Assembly (NCBI GenBank): GCA_963700515.1
Contig: CAVOXY010000024.1
Coordinates: 186,001 to 250,000 of the forward strand
Source: JAJRVM01 sp963700515
GTDB lineage: Bacteria > Planctomycetota > Planctomycetia > Pirellulales > Pirellulaceae
Direction of reading: 5' to 3'
Length of the DNA stretch: 64,000 bases
Positions within the stretch are counted from its first letter, which is position 1. The number at the start of each line of letters is the position of its first letter. Positions 56,692 to 64,000 of this stretch are shown piece after piece. A model generated the notes under the pieces. It had not been told where the DNA came from, did not search any database, and worked only from the letters and a program-made list of their open reading frames with translations. Both the position numbers and the translations under genes were made by a program.

Positions 56692-56962
56692 GGACACCGT
56701 GGCGGGGCGTAACGCTGGCCCCTCTCGCGCACGGGCCGTCGGCGACTCTGTGCCGGTGGTCCTGATGTACAGTGCCCAGGCGATCTGAGATACTGCGTTG
56801 GTGACCTGTCTGTTTGAGGACGGCTCAGAAGAGCTGTTTTTGTGTGATGGGCGGGGGCTGGTTACTTGAGTTGGCTCACGCCTTGCGTACCGCGAATCAC
56901 CACTTTGTTTTGCCAGCCGCGCTGGTGGACAGTTGGAATATTGCTGCAGGAGGTGCTGCGAG

Positions 56963-57487
56963 ATGGAGACGAACCAGCTGCGTCTGGCAGTCTATACGGG
57001 GTCCTTCGATCCGATCACGTTAGGGCATCTGAATGTGATCCGCCGAGCGTCCCGGTTGGTGGACCGGTTGATTGTGGGTGTCGGCATCAACACGGAGAAA
57101 CGGCCGGTATTTTCCGCGGATGAACGCGTGGCGATGATCCGCCGGGTGACCTCGGATTGTCCCAACGTGGAAATCCGCACATTCGTGGGATTAGCGGTGG
57201 AATTTGTGCGGGAGTGTAATGCGCATGTCATGATCCGCGGCATCCGACCGCTGACGGACGTGGCCGCCGAGTTCACCATGTTGCTGGCCAACCGCCAGTT
57301 GGCGCACGACGTGGAGACCATTTTCCTCATGGCTGACGAAGACCTGGCGCACGTTTCGAGCAGCCTAATCAAGCAGATCACGCCGGTGACGACCGATGCC
57401 ATGCTGGCCCGCTTCGTGCCCGCCGAGATCATCCCGGACATCCGCTCCAGGATCGCCGCCCCCGCCGCGATGATGGATGACGATTGA
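56963..57487 (+). CDS. coaD: Phosphopantetheine adenylyltransferase
   Basis: 174 residues from ATG 56963 (METNQLRLAVYTGSFDPITL). The nucleotide site TGSFDPITLGHLNVIRRA, then VIRGIRPLTDVAAEFTMLLA and the C-terminal HVSSSLIKQITPVTTDAM are CoaD hallmarks. It forms dephospho-CoA, the substrate of CoaE encoded at 33006. The ATG has GGAGGTGCTGCGAG just upstream. Intact. Convergent with mcsB across 178 bp with no evident repeat. Confidence 0.94.
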   Translation: METNQLRLAVYTGSFDPITLGHLNVIRRASRLVDRLIVGVGINTEKRPVFSADERVAMIRRVTSDCPNVEIRTFVGLAVEFVRECNAHVMIRGIRPLTDVAAEFTMLLANRQLAHDVETIFLMADEDLAHVSSSLIKQITPVTTDAMLARFVPAEIIPDIRSRIAAPAAMMDDD

Positions 57488-57665
57488 GGGGTATTAGTTC
57501 CTCAAAGTGCAAGCCTGCCTATAGGTACCAACCGGTCCAACGCCGGAAAAGCCTATGTTCTGGCCATGGCACCCGCTGGACGAATCCGGCATCCCTTCCG
57601 GCGGCGAACGTTACACCATGGCACGGCTTTACCGGCTACATGGAACGCATGATTTGCAGTTTGAG

Positions 57666-58745
57666 TTAGTTCTTCTCAGGGTCATCGCCACCTTCGTGTT
57701 TGCGCAGGTGGCGTTGCAGGTAATGAGCCCGTTCGATGTTCCGGTCGGCCGTATCAAGTTCGACGCCGCGGAGCTTCTGCAGATGGGCGGGCTGGGTATG
57801 AATAAACAGCTTGTTGATGGTCGGAATTTCGAGATCGTGAATGAGTCCCAGATTGATCCCCATCCGCACGCTGGAGAGCAGGTGCATGGTCTCTTCGCTG
57901 CTGATCGTTTGAGCGGTGCAGAGGATCCCATAAGCTCGGCTCACGCGATCGTGCAGATCTTTCTGGCTTTCCTTGACCAGGAACTCCCGAGCGCGTCGTT
58001 CGTAGTCGATCAGCACCGGGACGACGTCGCGGATCTGTGCAATCAGTTCCTGTTCGCTGCGGCCGAGGGTGATTTGGTTGCTGATCTGATAGAAGTCACC
58101 CATCGCCTGGGAACCTTCTCCGTAGAGTCCGCGCACCGCCAAACTGATTTTGTGCAGACTGCGGAAGACTTTTTCGATCTGTCGCGTGATGACCAGGGCG
58201 GGAAGGTGCAGCATGACGCTCACGCGCATGCCCGTTCCGACATTCGTGGGGCAAGCGGTCAGGTAGCCCCACCGCTGGTGAAAAGCGTAGGTCACGCGCT
58301 GTTCGATCAGGTTGTCGATATGATCAATCTGTTCCCAGGCAGCTTGCAGGTCGAGCCCACTGTGCATCACCTGAATCCGCAGATGATCCTCCTCGTTTAC
58401 CATCAAGCTGAACTTCTCGTGCGGGTCAATCGCCACGGCGCGAGCACCTTCGGCTTCCGAATGCTCGCGGCTGATCAGCTGGCGTTCGACCAGAAATTGG
58501 CGATCGACATCGTCCAGCGAAGCGACGTCGACATAGGTCAAGCTGGACCATTCACCGACTTCCTTGATCCGGTCACGTAACGCCCGCTCAATCTGCGTCC
58601 GGTCCTGGTCCGTGCACTTGCGGATAAACGGGAATTCCGCCAGGTTTCGCGCCAGGCGAATGCGGCTGCTGATGACAATGTCGGACTCTGGTCCAGAGCC
58701 CCGTAGCCACTCGCCACACTTTCCTGCCAGTTCCTCAAGCTTCAC
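57666..58745 (-). CDS. mcsB: Protein arginine kinase McsB
   Basis: 359 residues, ATP:guanido phosphotransferase family. N-terminal IVISSRIRLARNLAEFPFIR, MVNEEDHLRIQVMHSGLDLQ, WGYLTACPTNVGTGMRVSVM with the family Cys loop, and the C-terminal SSEETMHLLSSVRMGINLGL, DLEIPTINKLFIHTQPAHLQ. This layout is McsB rather than creatine or arginine kinase. It phosphorylates protein arginines to mark them for ClpCP in Firmicutes. The gene lies 55 bp downstream of mcsA, an obvious operon. CtsR and ClpC are not present nearby. Confidence 0.93.
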   Translation of the reverse strand: MKLEELAGKCGEWLRGSGPESDIVISSRIRLARNLAEFPFIRKCTDQDRTQIERALRDRIKEVGEWSSLTYVDVASLDDVDRQFLVERQLISREHSEAEGARAVAIDPHEKFSLMVNEEDHLRIQVMHSGLDLQAAWEQIDHIDNLIEQRVTYAFHQRWGYLTACPTNVGTGMRVSVMLHLPALVITRQIEKVFRSLHKISLAVRGLYGEGSQAMGDFYQISNQITLGRSEQELIAQIRDVVPVLIDYERRAREFLVKESQKDLHDRVSRAYGILCTAQTISSEETMHLLSSVRMGINLGLIHDLEIPTINKLFIHTQPAHLQKLRGVELDTADRNIERAHYLQRHLRKHEGGDDPEKN

Positions 58746-58800
58746 GTTCGGTTCTCAGTCTTTCCGGGGGGGAATCTTCTTTTATTCGAGCGGGAGTGTT

Positions 58801-59310
58801 CTATTTCTCGTGCTTCTTCTCGAGCTTCCGTATCTCGTCACGAATCGTCGACGCTTTCTCATAGTCTTCACGCTCCACCGCTTCTTTCATTTCGCGACGC
58901 AGCTGAATCAGTCGAGTCTGGTGATCCGTGCCGCGGACACCATGTTGCGGCCGTTTTCCCACATGCTCGGTGGCACCATGAATATTCATGATCAACGGTT
59001 CCAGCTCCTGGCTGAAACAGACGTAGTCATGAGGGCATCCGAGCCGTCCGGCATGCCGGAATTCATAGAACGTTACGCCGCATACGGGGCATGAGCGCTG
59101 GTCGAGCTTCGCCAGATCTTCCGCCGTCTGGCCCACCTTCAACGTCTGGGCCAAAACGCCCGCCAGGCTGGGTGCCGCTTCCTCCGGTTCGTCAGACTGG
59201 GTGAGGTAGAGCCGGGCGTGTTCTTCGCAGAAGTGCAACTCCACCGGCTCGTCGCCGGTCAATTCGGTGATGTGAAAGGTGGCAGGTTTTTCGCAGTATT
59301 GACACTTCAT
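58801..59310 (-). CDS. mcsA: McsA-like zinc/UvrB-motif protein
   Basis: 169 residues. Two CxxC pairs near the N-terminus (MKCQYCEKPATFHITELT, FCEEHARLYL) and a second set (SCPVCGVTFYEFRHAGRLGC, PHDYVCFSQELEPL) give the metal-binding domain of McsA. The C-terminal UvrB/UvrC-like coiled coil is LRREMKEAVEREDYEKASTI, RDEIRKLEKKHEK. It activates McsB. Its start ATG 59310 is preceded by a weak ribosome-binding site. Intact and upstream of mcsB. Confidence 0.92.
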   Translation of the reverse strand: MKCQYCEKPATFHITELTGDEPVELHFCEEHARLYLTQSDEPEEAAPSLAGVLAQTLKVGQTAEDLAKLDQRSCPVCGVTFYEFRHAGRLGCPHDYVCFSQELEPLIMNIHGATEHVGKRPQHGVRGTDHQTRLIQLRREMKEAVEREDYEKASTIRDEIRKLEKKHEK

Positions 59311-59671
59311 GGTCGAACGTCCGTCACTCGAAAAAGCAGCGCGTCGGTCTGCAAGAGCAGAGGGGGGGCCAGCCGAAAGCGATCCGCAGGTATCCGAAAG
59401 TGAGAGTGGAAAATCTGCATGGATTCTATCAGTCGCCCTAGGACTGTCAAGGTTGGTAGTAAATCACGCAACGAAGCGCAAATTCTTTGCCAACCACAAG
59501 ATAGTACGCCTGTAGCGGCGCCAGTTGTGGCGGCGGCGGCTCGCTGTTAAGCTGTGCTTACCCCCCGTTTTCCGGCGATGGGAAGTTGGCATCCGGGGTT
59601 GCCGCAGCACTCTGCCTTGAGTGTTTGGCAGGTATACCGCCTTCTTTCCGGCACCCTCGGTGCGCGAGATC
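59311..59671. other. Intergenic between divergent mcsA and trpE, 361 bp
   Basis: Must carry both promoters. I looked for a trp leader peptide with consecutive Trp codons before trpE and saw none. No other riboswitch-like or repeat structure is visible. Confidence 0.4.
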
Positions 59672-61177
59672 ATGACACACGCTCCTGACTTTCCGACGTT
59701 TCAAACCCTTTGCAGCACGTACGATCTGATCCCCGTTTATCGGCGGCTGGTCAGTGACACGATGACGCCGGTGACCGCCTTCCACCGGCTCGATGACGGG
59801 GGGAGTGCCTGCCTGTTTGAAAGCGTGATTGGTGGGGAGAAGGTTGGCCGCTATAGCTTCCTGGCCGCCGGCCCCCACATGCAGTTGCTGGCCCACGGTA
59901 ACCGCGTCACCACCCTGAAGGGAGATACGAGCGAGACCTGTACGTCTCCAGATCCGCTCGAATTGCTGCGGAGCGAGTTGAGCCACGTGCGGGCCGCCCA
60001 CTTCCCCGAACTACCTCCCTTTGCCGGTGGTGCCGTCGGATATGCGGGGTACGACGTGGTGCGTTACGTCGAGAATCTTCCCAACGCCCCGCTGGACGAT
60101 CGTCAGTTGCCCGACATGGCGTTTGGCTTCTACGATCGCATGGTGGTGTTTGACCATGTCAGTAAGACCATGTTTGTGATTGCCACCGCCCACGTGGGAA
60201 GACACCAAGGCAATGCGCGGGCGGCGTATCAAGAGGCCCAGCAGAGTGTCGATCTCATGGTCGAGCGACTCGCCTCTCCCCAGGCCAATCTCGGCTGTAG
60301 CGACATTCGCACGGACGGTGAGGTATCCATTCCGTACCGGGCCAACTTCCAGCCCCAGGAATTTCAACGGGCCGTCGAAAAGTGTGTCGAGTACATTCAG
60401 GCCGGTGACATATTCCAGGTTGTTATCAGCCAACGCCTGCAATTGGAGATCCATTGCGACCCGTTCGAGATCTATCGAACTCTGCGGATCGTCAATCCGA
60501 GCCCCTTCATGTTCTTCCTCCGCTGTCCCGGCGTGACGCTCGTCGGCAGCTCACCCGAAATCATGTGTCGCGTCGTGAACGGTAAAGTGACCGTACGTCC
60601 TTTGGCTGGCACGCGCCAGCGTGGGTTGGATGAAGAGGAAGATCGACGGTTGGCCGAAGAGCTATTGGCCGATCCCAAGGAACGTGCCGAGCATGTAATG
60701 CTCGTGGACTTGGGTCGCAATGACGTGGGACGTGTCGCCAGCTATGGGACCGTGGAAATCTCCGACGTGATGGTGATTGAGCGCTACAGCCATGTGATGC
60801 ATATCACGTCCAATGTGACGGGCAGGCTGAGCGAAGGGAAGGATGCCTTCGATGCGCTGCGTGCCTGCCTGCCGGCCGGTACGGTTTCCGGCGCGCCAAA
60901 AGTGCGGGCCATGGAGATTATCGACGAACTGGAACCGCATCGTCGCGGTCCGTACGCGGGTGCGGTGGGATATATCGACTACAGCGGCAACATGGACACC
61001 TGTATTGCGCTGCGCACAATCGTCATTCAGGGCAATCAGGCGTATGTACAAGCCGGTGCGGGAATCGTGGCCGATAGTGTGCCGCTCTTGGAGTACCAGG
61101 AGACGCTCAACAAGGCCCGCGGGTTGCTCAAGGCGATTGAGATTACCGAGCGCCGCGACGCCACAAAAAGCGAGTGA
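59672..61177 (+). CDS. trpE: Anthranilate synthase component I
   Basis: 501 residues from ATG 59672. Intact. It converts chorismate to anthranilate with TrpG. N-terminal regulatory motif: GGSACLFESVIGGEKVGRYS (the usual LLES tryptophan loop reads CLFES). Chorismate-site phrases: YIQAGDIFQVVISQRLQLEI, NPSPFMFFLRCPGVTLVGSS, PEIMCRVVNGKVTVRPLAGT, LVDLGRNDVGRVASYGTVEI, HITSNVTGRLSEGKDAFDAL, PAGTVSGAPKVRAMEIIDEL. trpG is not in the window. Isolated on the plus strand. Confidence 0.95.
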   Translation: MTHAPDFPTFQTLCSTYDLIPVYRRLVSDTMTPVTAFHRLDDGGSACLFESVIGGEKVGRYSFLAAGPHMQLLAHGNRVTTLKGDTSETCTSPDPLELLRSELSHVRAAHFPELPPFAGGAVGYAGYDVVRYVENLPNAPLDDRQLPDMAFGFYDRMVVFDHVSKTMFVIATAHVGRHQGNARAAYQEAQQSVDLMVERLASPQANLGCSDIRTDGEVSIPYRANFQPQEFQRAVEKCVEYIQAGDIFQVVISQRLQLEIHCDPFEIYRTLRIVNPSPFMFFLRCPGVTLVGSSPEIMCRVVNGKVTVRPLAGTRQRGLDEEEDRRLAEELLADPKERAEHVMLVDLGRNDVGRVASYGTVEISDVMVIERYSHVMHITSNVTGRLSEGKDAFDALRACLPAGTVSGAPKVRAMEIIDELEPHRRGPYAGAVGYIDYSGNMDTCIALRTIVIQGNQAYVQAGAGIVADSVPLLEYQETLNKARGLLKAIEITERRDATKSE

Positions 61178-61254
61178 GCCGGCGCTGCCCCTCCCGAAAA
61201 TGAAGTCCCGGAAATGGCGATGAATAGTCTGTCTGACAACGAGGAATCCGCGGT

Positions 61255-61368
61255 ATGATCTACGTGGTGGCGACGATTTGCACGCAACCCGGTAAACGGG
61301 CACAGGTGCTCCAGCAGTTCGCTCGAATTGTGCCGCTGGTGCGGGCCATGCCATGCCAGACCTTCTGA
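61255..61368 (+). pseudogene. Truncated antibiotic-biosynthesis-monooxygenase (ABM) domain gene
   Basis: A 37-residue reading frame, MIYVVATICTQPGKRAQVLQ then QFARIVPLVRAMPCQTF, matches only the first half of a putative quinol-monooxygenase-type ABM domain (MIYVxATIxxxPGxRxxxLxxFxxxVPxVRAExGC). The frame stops after VRAMPCQTF, where family members continue with CLEY. The xdhC start overlaps it from 61353. So the gene looks truncated, with xdhC brought onto its end. Short length makes the family call tentative. Confidence 0.6.
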
Positions 61369-62423
61369 CCAGTTTATCGCAGGCGCTTGACGAGTTGACA
61401 GGTTTCGTATTCTGCCGACTGGTGGAAACGCGTGGCTCCACTCCGCAGAAGGCCGGTGCGATGATGTTGGTTTATCCCGGCGGTCACTGCGCGGGTAGCG
61501 TCGGTGGCGGCTGTTTGGAAGGGGATATCCAACGAGCCGCCTGGCGCACGCTGTCCGATGCGGGCCCCAAAATCATCGCGTTTCACCTGGACCATGACGA
61601 TGGCTGGGATGACGGACTGATCTGCGGCGGTTGGGTCAAGGTGCTGATTGATCCCTACCGCGCCACGGATGCGATGCAGCACTACTATCGCTCGCTCTGG
61701 GAGATCCAACAGCAGGCCGCCGGTACGGAGGCCGTTGTGTGCGACCCTCAAGCCGCCGCGTTACCGGAAGGCAGCCGCTACCTGTTCGGTCCGCAGCAGG
61801 AGTTGCTGGCGTCGCTTCATGGGCCGGTCGCCGCGGGGCCGAAGGTGGGTGCCCTCCTCAAACCGCTGGACGAACGTCCGCGAGCCTACGTGGTGCAGGG
61901 CATCGCATTCCTGCCCGCCCTGCCGCGTTGCCGACTGATGATTTTCGGAGGGGGGCATGTTGGCCAGGCCGTGGCGGATTTGGCTGTCCAGTTGGATTTT
62001 GACGTGTGGGTGGTCGATGATCGCGCGGAATACGTCAGCCGCGAACGTTTTCCCGCCGCCCAACAACGGTTGTCGGGTCCGCTGGATCAGCTGCTTCCGG
62101 AGTTAGAGTTCACGCCCCACACCTACTGTCTGATCGTCACCCGCGGGCATCGTCACGATCAGCAGGCCTTGTACCATCTGGCCCCATGCGGTGCCGGCTA
62201 TGTGGGCATGATCGGCAGTCGCCGCAAAATCAAAATGATCTTCGATGATTTGATCAGCCAGGGAGTCCCCGTCGAGGCACTTCGTCGCGTCTACGCGCCG
62301 TTGGGAATACACATCGGGTCGCAGACACTCCCGGAGATCGCGGTGAGTATCTGCGCGGAACTCGTCGCACACCGGAATCTGGGTGGCCACGTGCCGGGAC
62401 GCCCACCCTCTATCTTCGAGTGA
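61353..62423 (+). CDS. xdhC: XdhC/CoxI family protein
   Basis: 356 residues. N-terminal CRLVETRGSTPQKAGAMMLV and CAGSVGGGCLEGDIQRAAWR, Rossmann segment RLMIFGGGHVGQAVADLAVQ, VVDDRAEYVSRERFP, and C-terminal GYVGMIGSRRKIKMIFDDLI, GIHIGSQTLPEIAVSICAEL. XdhC proteins help insert sulfurated molybdenum cofactor into xanthine/CO-dehydrogenase-type hydroxylases. Start ATG 61353 lies inside the truncated ABM gene. The mocA-like gene follows after 22 bp, supporting a molybdenum role. No hydroxylase gene is in view. Confidence 0.9.
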   Translation: MPDLLTSLSQALDELTGFVFCRLVETRGSTPQKAGAMMLVYPGGHCAGSVGGGCLEGDIQRAAWRTLSDAGPKIIAFHLDHDDGWDDGLICGGWVKVLIDPYRATDAMQHYYRSLWEIQQQAAGTEAVVCDPQAAALPEGSRYLFGPQQELLASLHGPVAAGPKVGALLKPLDERPRAYVVQGIAFLPALPRCRLMIFGGGHVGQAVADLAVQLDFDVWVVDDRAEYVSRERFPAAQQRLSGPLDQLLPELEFTPHTYCLIVTRGHRHDQQALYHLAPCGAGYVGMIGSRRKIKMIFDDLISQGVPVEALRRVYAPLGIHIGSQTLPEIAVSICAELVAHRNLGGHVPGRPPSIFE

Positions 62424-62445
62424 GCTTCCGGCGCAGGTGTGGCAA

Positions 62446-63093
62446 ATGAACCAACTCGCAATGAACCGGCGACAAGCGGGCTACGCGGTGATCCCGGCGG
62501 CAGGCACGAGTCGGCGGATGGGGCGCCCCAAGCTACTGCTGCCCTGGCATCACGCCGCCAGCAAGGGTGATGCCAGCAAAAGTGATATCACGATTCTGGA
62601 GCACGTGCTCACCGAGTGGATCACGAGTGATGTGGACGCCGTGGTGTTGGTGGCGCGGCACACCGACCAGCTGGTGGCGGACATCGGTCGCCGGATGGGC
62701 GTCGAGGTTGTGGTGCCCCCTGTAGTACCGCTGGAAATGAAAGTGTCCGTGCAACTTGCGCTGCAATACATCGGCCGGCGCTCTGCGCCGCAGAGCGATG
62801 ATACCTGGCTGCTTTCGCCGGCCGACATCCCTCGCGTGACCAGTAAGCTCATCAACCAGGTGCTCCGAGCCCGCCACGAAACGGGGGCCGAAGTCCTGGT
62901 GCCGACCTGCGGGGGCCAGCCTGGGCATCCGACCGCCTTTGCCTGGAGCCTGGCGGGGGAAGTGGAGCAACTTGCCGCGGGCGAAGGCGTCAATCGACTA
63001 CTGCAGCGCCGAAACGTCGGCCATTACGAAATCGGTGACGCGGCCATCCTGGACGACATGGACACGCCCGCTGACTATGAACGCCTCGATTAG
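62446..63093 (+). CDS. mocA: MobA-like molybdenum cofactor nucleotidyltransferase
   Basis: 215 residues from ATG 62446. ATG 62461 is also possible. NTP-transferase loop GYAVIPAAGTSRRMGRPKLL, then EHVLTEWITSDVDAVVLVAR, SPADIPRVTSKLI with metal Asp, GGQPGHPTAFAWSLAGEVEQ, and AAILDDMDTPADYERL at the end. The family (MocA/MobA) adds CMP or GMP to the pterin cofactor. Placed next to xdhC, MocA (cytosine-type) is more likely. Intact. Confidence 0.83.
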   Translation: MNQLAMNRRQAGYAVIPAAGTSRRMGRPKLLLPWHHAASKGDASKSDITILEHVLTEWITSDVDAVVLVARHTDQLVADIGRRMGVEVVVPPVVPLEMKVSVQLALQYIGRRSAPQSDDTWLLSPADIPRVTSKLINQVLRARHETGAEVLVPTCGGQPGHPTAFAWSLAGEVEQLAAGEGVNRLLQRRNVGHYEIGDAAILDDMDTPADYERLD

Positions 63094-63400
63094 CAATCTG
63101 GTGTGCCGGCGCTCGCTGCAACGATGGTCCACAAACAACGCTGATAGCAGCAAGCTTGTCACCCTACAAGGGAAGAAACGCTCCAGCACTCCCCCTCTTC
63201 CTCCTGGCGTCACCGCTTCGCAGTCCTGCCGCGTCAAGAAAGCGCGGATCAGCCGAGGGGGAGTCGGTTTCGCCAGCCGAAAACCCGTCGCGGCCGGCAG
63301 ATACTTCTCCTGGCCTGCCGGAACACTTACACTTGTGGTTGCCAGCTAGCGCAGTGATCGCGGTATGGAACGAATTCTTCTCAGGGGCGATGGAACACGC
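63094..63400. other. Intergenic, 307 bp
   Basis: Between mocA and the lipoprotein gene. Open frames here are Arg/Ser/Pro-rich without starts. No hairpin or repeat seen. Confidence 0.35.
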
Positions 63401-64000
63401 ATGGTTCCTTCCGGCATGATTCTACGACGCCGTTGTCCATTCACGGTACTCGGTTGGCTTCTCGTCGTGCTCTCGGGCACGATATTGATGGCCGCCACGG
63501 CCGGGTGCAGCGGGTGCCGCAAGTCGGACGACCAGGCAAAGACCGAAGAGGAGAAGAAGAAGGAAGAAGAGCTGGCGAAAAAGAAAGCGAAAGCGAAGAA
63601 ACCGCCGTTTAAGGTTGGCGATCTCGAGACGCTTCCTTCAGAAGGCACCGTCAACCGGAACTTCGTGAAACCGGGGCACACGGTGACCGCCTGGGTACCG
63701 GCTGTGTCGAACGACGAGGATCTGCGGGCGGACTTCGAAACCTCGGTGACAGACAGTTCGAGTCGGCCGATTCCGGTCGGCGACACTCGGTATCACATGG
63801 TGATGTCTCGTCCGGCCGTATTGCCGAAAGGGCAAGAGAAGTATTTAGAGTCGACGTTTTTCATCCCGGTGGAAGCGGCCAGAGACTCGAGCAACGTGTT
63901 CCTGCAGCACAGACTGAAGGCGGTTCGCGGCGGGCGGATCGTGCACGAGAATGCGCAAATCGCTCGGCAGATGCCCGCCTATCAATACTTATTCGCCGTG
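63401..64000 (+). CDS. Lipoprotein-like protein with charged linker, cut by window end
   Basis: At least 200 residues, continuing past the window. ATG 63401 has AGGGGCG upstream. ATG 63416 (MILRRRCPFTVLGWLLVVLS) is the alternative. Signal region and lipobox: ILMAATAGCSGC, with Cys as the probable acylation site. Residues of about 45-70 are a Lys/Glu-rich linker (EEEKKKEEELAKKKAKAKKP). A globular part follows: VGDLETLPSEGTVNRNFVKP, GHTVTAWVPAVSNDEDLRAD, PVLPKGQ-like VLPKGQEKYLEST, FFIPVEAARDSSNVFLQHRL. I do not recognise the domain. Similar anchored proteins with charged linkers occur in planctomycetes. Confidence 0.6.
   Translation, partial: MVPSGMILRRRCPFTVLGWLLVVLSGTILMAATAGCSGCRKSDDQAKTEEEKKKEEELAKKKAKAKKPPFKVGDLETLPSEGTVNRNFVKPGHTVTAWVPAVSNDEDLRADFETSVTDSSSRPIPVGDTRYHMVMSRPAVLPKGQEKYLESTFFIPVEAARDSSNVFLQHRLKAVRGGRIVHENAQIARQMPAYQYLFAV

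Noticed and set aside
59420..59671. Trp leader peptide/attenuator before trpE
   Set aside because: No short frame with consecutive Trp codons and no competing hairpins followed by a T-run were found.

Overview
The window looks like a chromosomal segment of a GC-rich planctomycete, probably a Pirellulales-type member. This is inferred from gene content, not from a marker tree. Supporting genes are a BBP2-type porin with a Cys-rich linker, an exported DUF11-repeat protein, an MfnB-like C1-pathway enzyme, a McsA-McsB pair, a lipoprotein and several small proteins of planctomycete-typical type, and a C-terminal domain I know from planctomycete anchored proteins. I see no rRNA, tRNA, CRISPR array, phage or transposase gene.

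Layout. 1-9 kb: a membrane-protein end, planctomycete hypothetical proteins, a PHA_gran_rgn-type protein, mfnB, ribonuclease D and a large DUF11 protein. 9.5-15 kb: a small TPR protein, a HAD phosphatase, then the minus-strand run rpmF-fabD-fabG-acpP-fabF. 15-20 kb: minus-strand ispF-cysS-ruvC-ruvA-ruvB. 20-28 kb: a plus-strand ABC exporter (ATPase and two permeases), then UbiA-like and AlkP-superfamily genes resembling part of an ebo cluster, a HEAT-repeat protein and a membrane protein. 28-38 kb: a coiled-coil anchored protein (minus), then polA, coaE, rho, ribH, nusB, ftsY. 38-45 kb: a porin between two copies of a 67-bp-unit repeat, amt and glnB, and tatC on the other strand. 45-54 kb: manA, a lipoprotein, rluB, pyrK, rpsT, a TPR protein, cobA-hemD and a Tat-exported toroid protein. 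54-64 kb: a class V aminotransferase, coaD, mcsA-mcsB, trpE, a truncated ABM-domain gene, xdhC, a mocA-like gene and a lipoprotein cut by the window end.

The least conventional content is intergenic. Period-7 tandem repeats (GGTCATT, TGTTACT, CATTCCG, GTGAGTA, TTGAATG) sit between genes. In two places (cysS/ruvC and ABC ATPase/permease) they form the same composite, in the same orientation relative to transcription: a stop-codon-rich side on the upstream gene's stop, a core, and a start-codon-rich side that supplies the downstream gene's ATG. Related arrays cover both stop codons of the convergent cobA-hemD/toroid pair. A separate 67-bp-unit direct repeat flanks the porin.

A strong caution: about nineteen genes, many of them essential (fabF, fabG, fabD, cysS, polA, rho, ftsY), are split by single-base frameshifts. 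Many of these lie at short homopolymers, which points to sequencing or assembly error rather than decay. I annotate each such gene as one CDS over its whole span and give approximate shift positions.
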